NCBI GenBank assembly: GCA_026129385.1
Contig: JAHCIE010000254.1
Coordinates: 1 to 5,216 of the forward strand
Length of the DNA stretch: 5,216 nucleotides
Direction of reading: 5' to 3'
DNA from: Anaerolineae bacterium
GTDB taxonomy: Bacteria > Chloroflexota > Anaerolineae > Epilineales > JAHCIE01
This document shows positions 4,788 through 5,216 of this stretch, in pieces. The notes below the pieces were generated by a model. That model was not told where the DNA came from and did no database searches. It saw nothing but the letters and a program-made list of their open reading frames with translations. The position numbers and the translations under genes are program-made. Every line of letters starts with the position of its first letter. Positions within the stretch are counted from its first letter, which is position 1.

Positions 4788-5216
4788 CTGACACCTCTTC
4801 CGCACCCAGGCTAGTGAGGAAGTGGCGGGTGTCTTCCTCGTTGAACTGGGGGTCGGTGGCTTCGATGGCCAGGAAGAAGCGATCCTGCGTGGCGCGCTCG
4901 AAGCTCTTGACGTTGAACACGGGGTGGTACGGTCGCGGCAGCCCGTTGAGGATGAACATGCCGAAGACGGCAGCGAAGGCGGCGAACAGGATCGTCATCT
5001 CGTAGGATGGGACGATGAAGGCGGGCCAGCTGTTCAGCGGTTTGCCGCCGATGTTCATGGGATAGACACGCAGGTTGATCCACCATTGTAGGGCGAAGCC
5101 TGAGATGAGGCCGATCACGCCGCCGATGAGGACCAGCTCTGGCACGCGGGTGCGCTTGAGATTCTGGGCCTCGGCCAGCTCGTGGATGGGGTAGGGCGTG
5201 TGGGTCTCGAAGTTCT
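4774..5216 (-). CDS. actD: Alternative complex III membrane subunit ActD (DUF3341), N-terminus beyond right window edge
   Basis: Small two-helix membrane subunit of ACIII that packs with ActC/ActF and carries no cofactor. The window shows 146 codons to the TAG stop at 4774-4776. The frame stays open to base 5216, so the GTG at 5145 is an internal valine, not the start: the upstream codons read NFETHTPYPIHELAEAQNLK and then RTR, which matches the ActD N-terminal region with its Tyr-Pro-(Ile/Val)-His motif. In visible-fragment numbering, helix 1 is about 26-46 and helix 2 about 71-89. The loop YPMNIGGKPLNSWPAFIVPS (51-70) and the C-terminal HPVFNV and SFERATQDRFFLAIE segments are family-typical. 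ActD proteins are usually around 170-200 residues, so perhaps 25-50 residues are missing. The end overlaps actE by 14 nt. Confidence 0.95.
   Translation of the reverse strand, partial: NFETHTPYPIHELAEAQNLKRTRVPELVLIGGVIGLISGFALQWWINLRVYPMNIGGKPLNSWPAFIVPSYEMTILFAAFAAVFGMFILNGLPRPYHPVFNVKSFERATQDRFFLAIEATDPQFNEEDTRHFLTSLGAEEVSDVPH
4794..4797 (-). promoter_or_regulatory. Ribosome binding site that decides the actE start
   Basis: GAGG (in GAAGAGG) on the minus strand, 6 nt before the ATG at 4787, inside the last codons of actD. The GTG at 4805 has no comparable site. The ATG start also gives a normal-length lipoprotein signal peptide. Confidence 0.7.

Noticed and set aside
1..5216. A previously undescribed defence, mobile or biosynthetic system
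   Set aside because: Every reading frame with credible coding features belongs to the ACIII and heme-copper oxidase context. There are no integrases, transposases, nucleases, arrays, or composition breaks to suggest an inserted system.

Overview
The window is a single-direction, tightly packed stretch of respiratory genes, all on the minus strand. Read in transcription order (high to low coordinate) it holds actD (5'-truncated by the window edge), actE, actF, a 213-residue single-pass membrane protein of unknown function, a SCO1/SenC copper chaperone, coxB (oxidase subunit II fused to a cytochrome c domain) and the first 95 codons of coxA (oxidase subunit I). This is the distal half of an alternative complex III (ACIII) cluster running directly into a caa3-type heme-copper oxidase cluster. 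actA, actB and actC would be expected beyond the right edge, and the rest of coxA plus further oxidase subunits beyond the left edge; neither is visible here.

How the genes work together: ACIII oxidises membrane quinol and passes electrons through its heme c subunits, including the lipoprotein ActE. The oxidase accepts electrons through the cytochrome c domain fused to CoxB, then CuA, then heme a in CoxA, and reduces oxygen. The SCO protein is expected to deliver copper to the CuA site of CoxB. Having both complexes and the copper chaperone in one probable transcription unit fits direct ACIII-to-oxidase electron transfer, as known for other bacteria with this gene order.

Layout: actD and actE overlap by 14 nt, actE and actF overlap by 4 nt (ATGA), and coxB and coxA are 3 nt apart. 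The remaining gaps are 42, 54 and 56 nt. There is no gene-free stretch over 300 bases, and I see no RNA gene, mobile element, CRISPR array, convincing promoter or intrinsic terminator. One GC-rich hairpin without a T-tract lies between sco and coxB. Two start sites were moved downstream of the longest reading frame on the strength of Shine-Dalgarno sequences (coxB to 1318, actE to 4787).

Organism: an aerobic (or facultatively aerobic) bacterium with moderately high GC. ACIII with a linked caa3 oxidase occurs in Chloroflexota, Rhodothermota/Bacteroidota, Acidobacteriota, Planctomycetota, Gemmatimonadota and some Proteobacteria. I lean weakly to Chloroflexota but the window alone does not settle it. 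I found no previously undescribed system; the least understood item is the conserved-looking 213-residue membrane protein.
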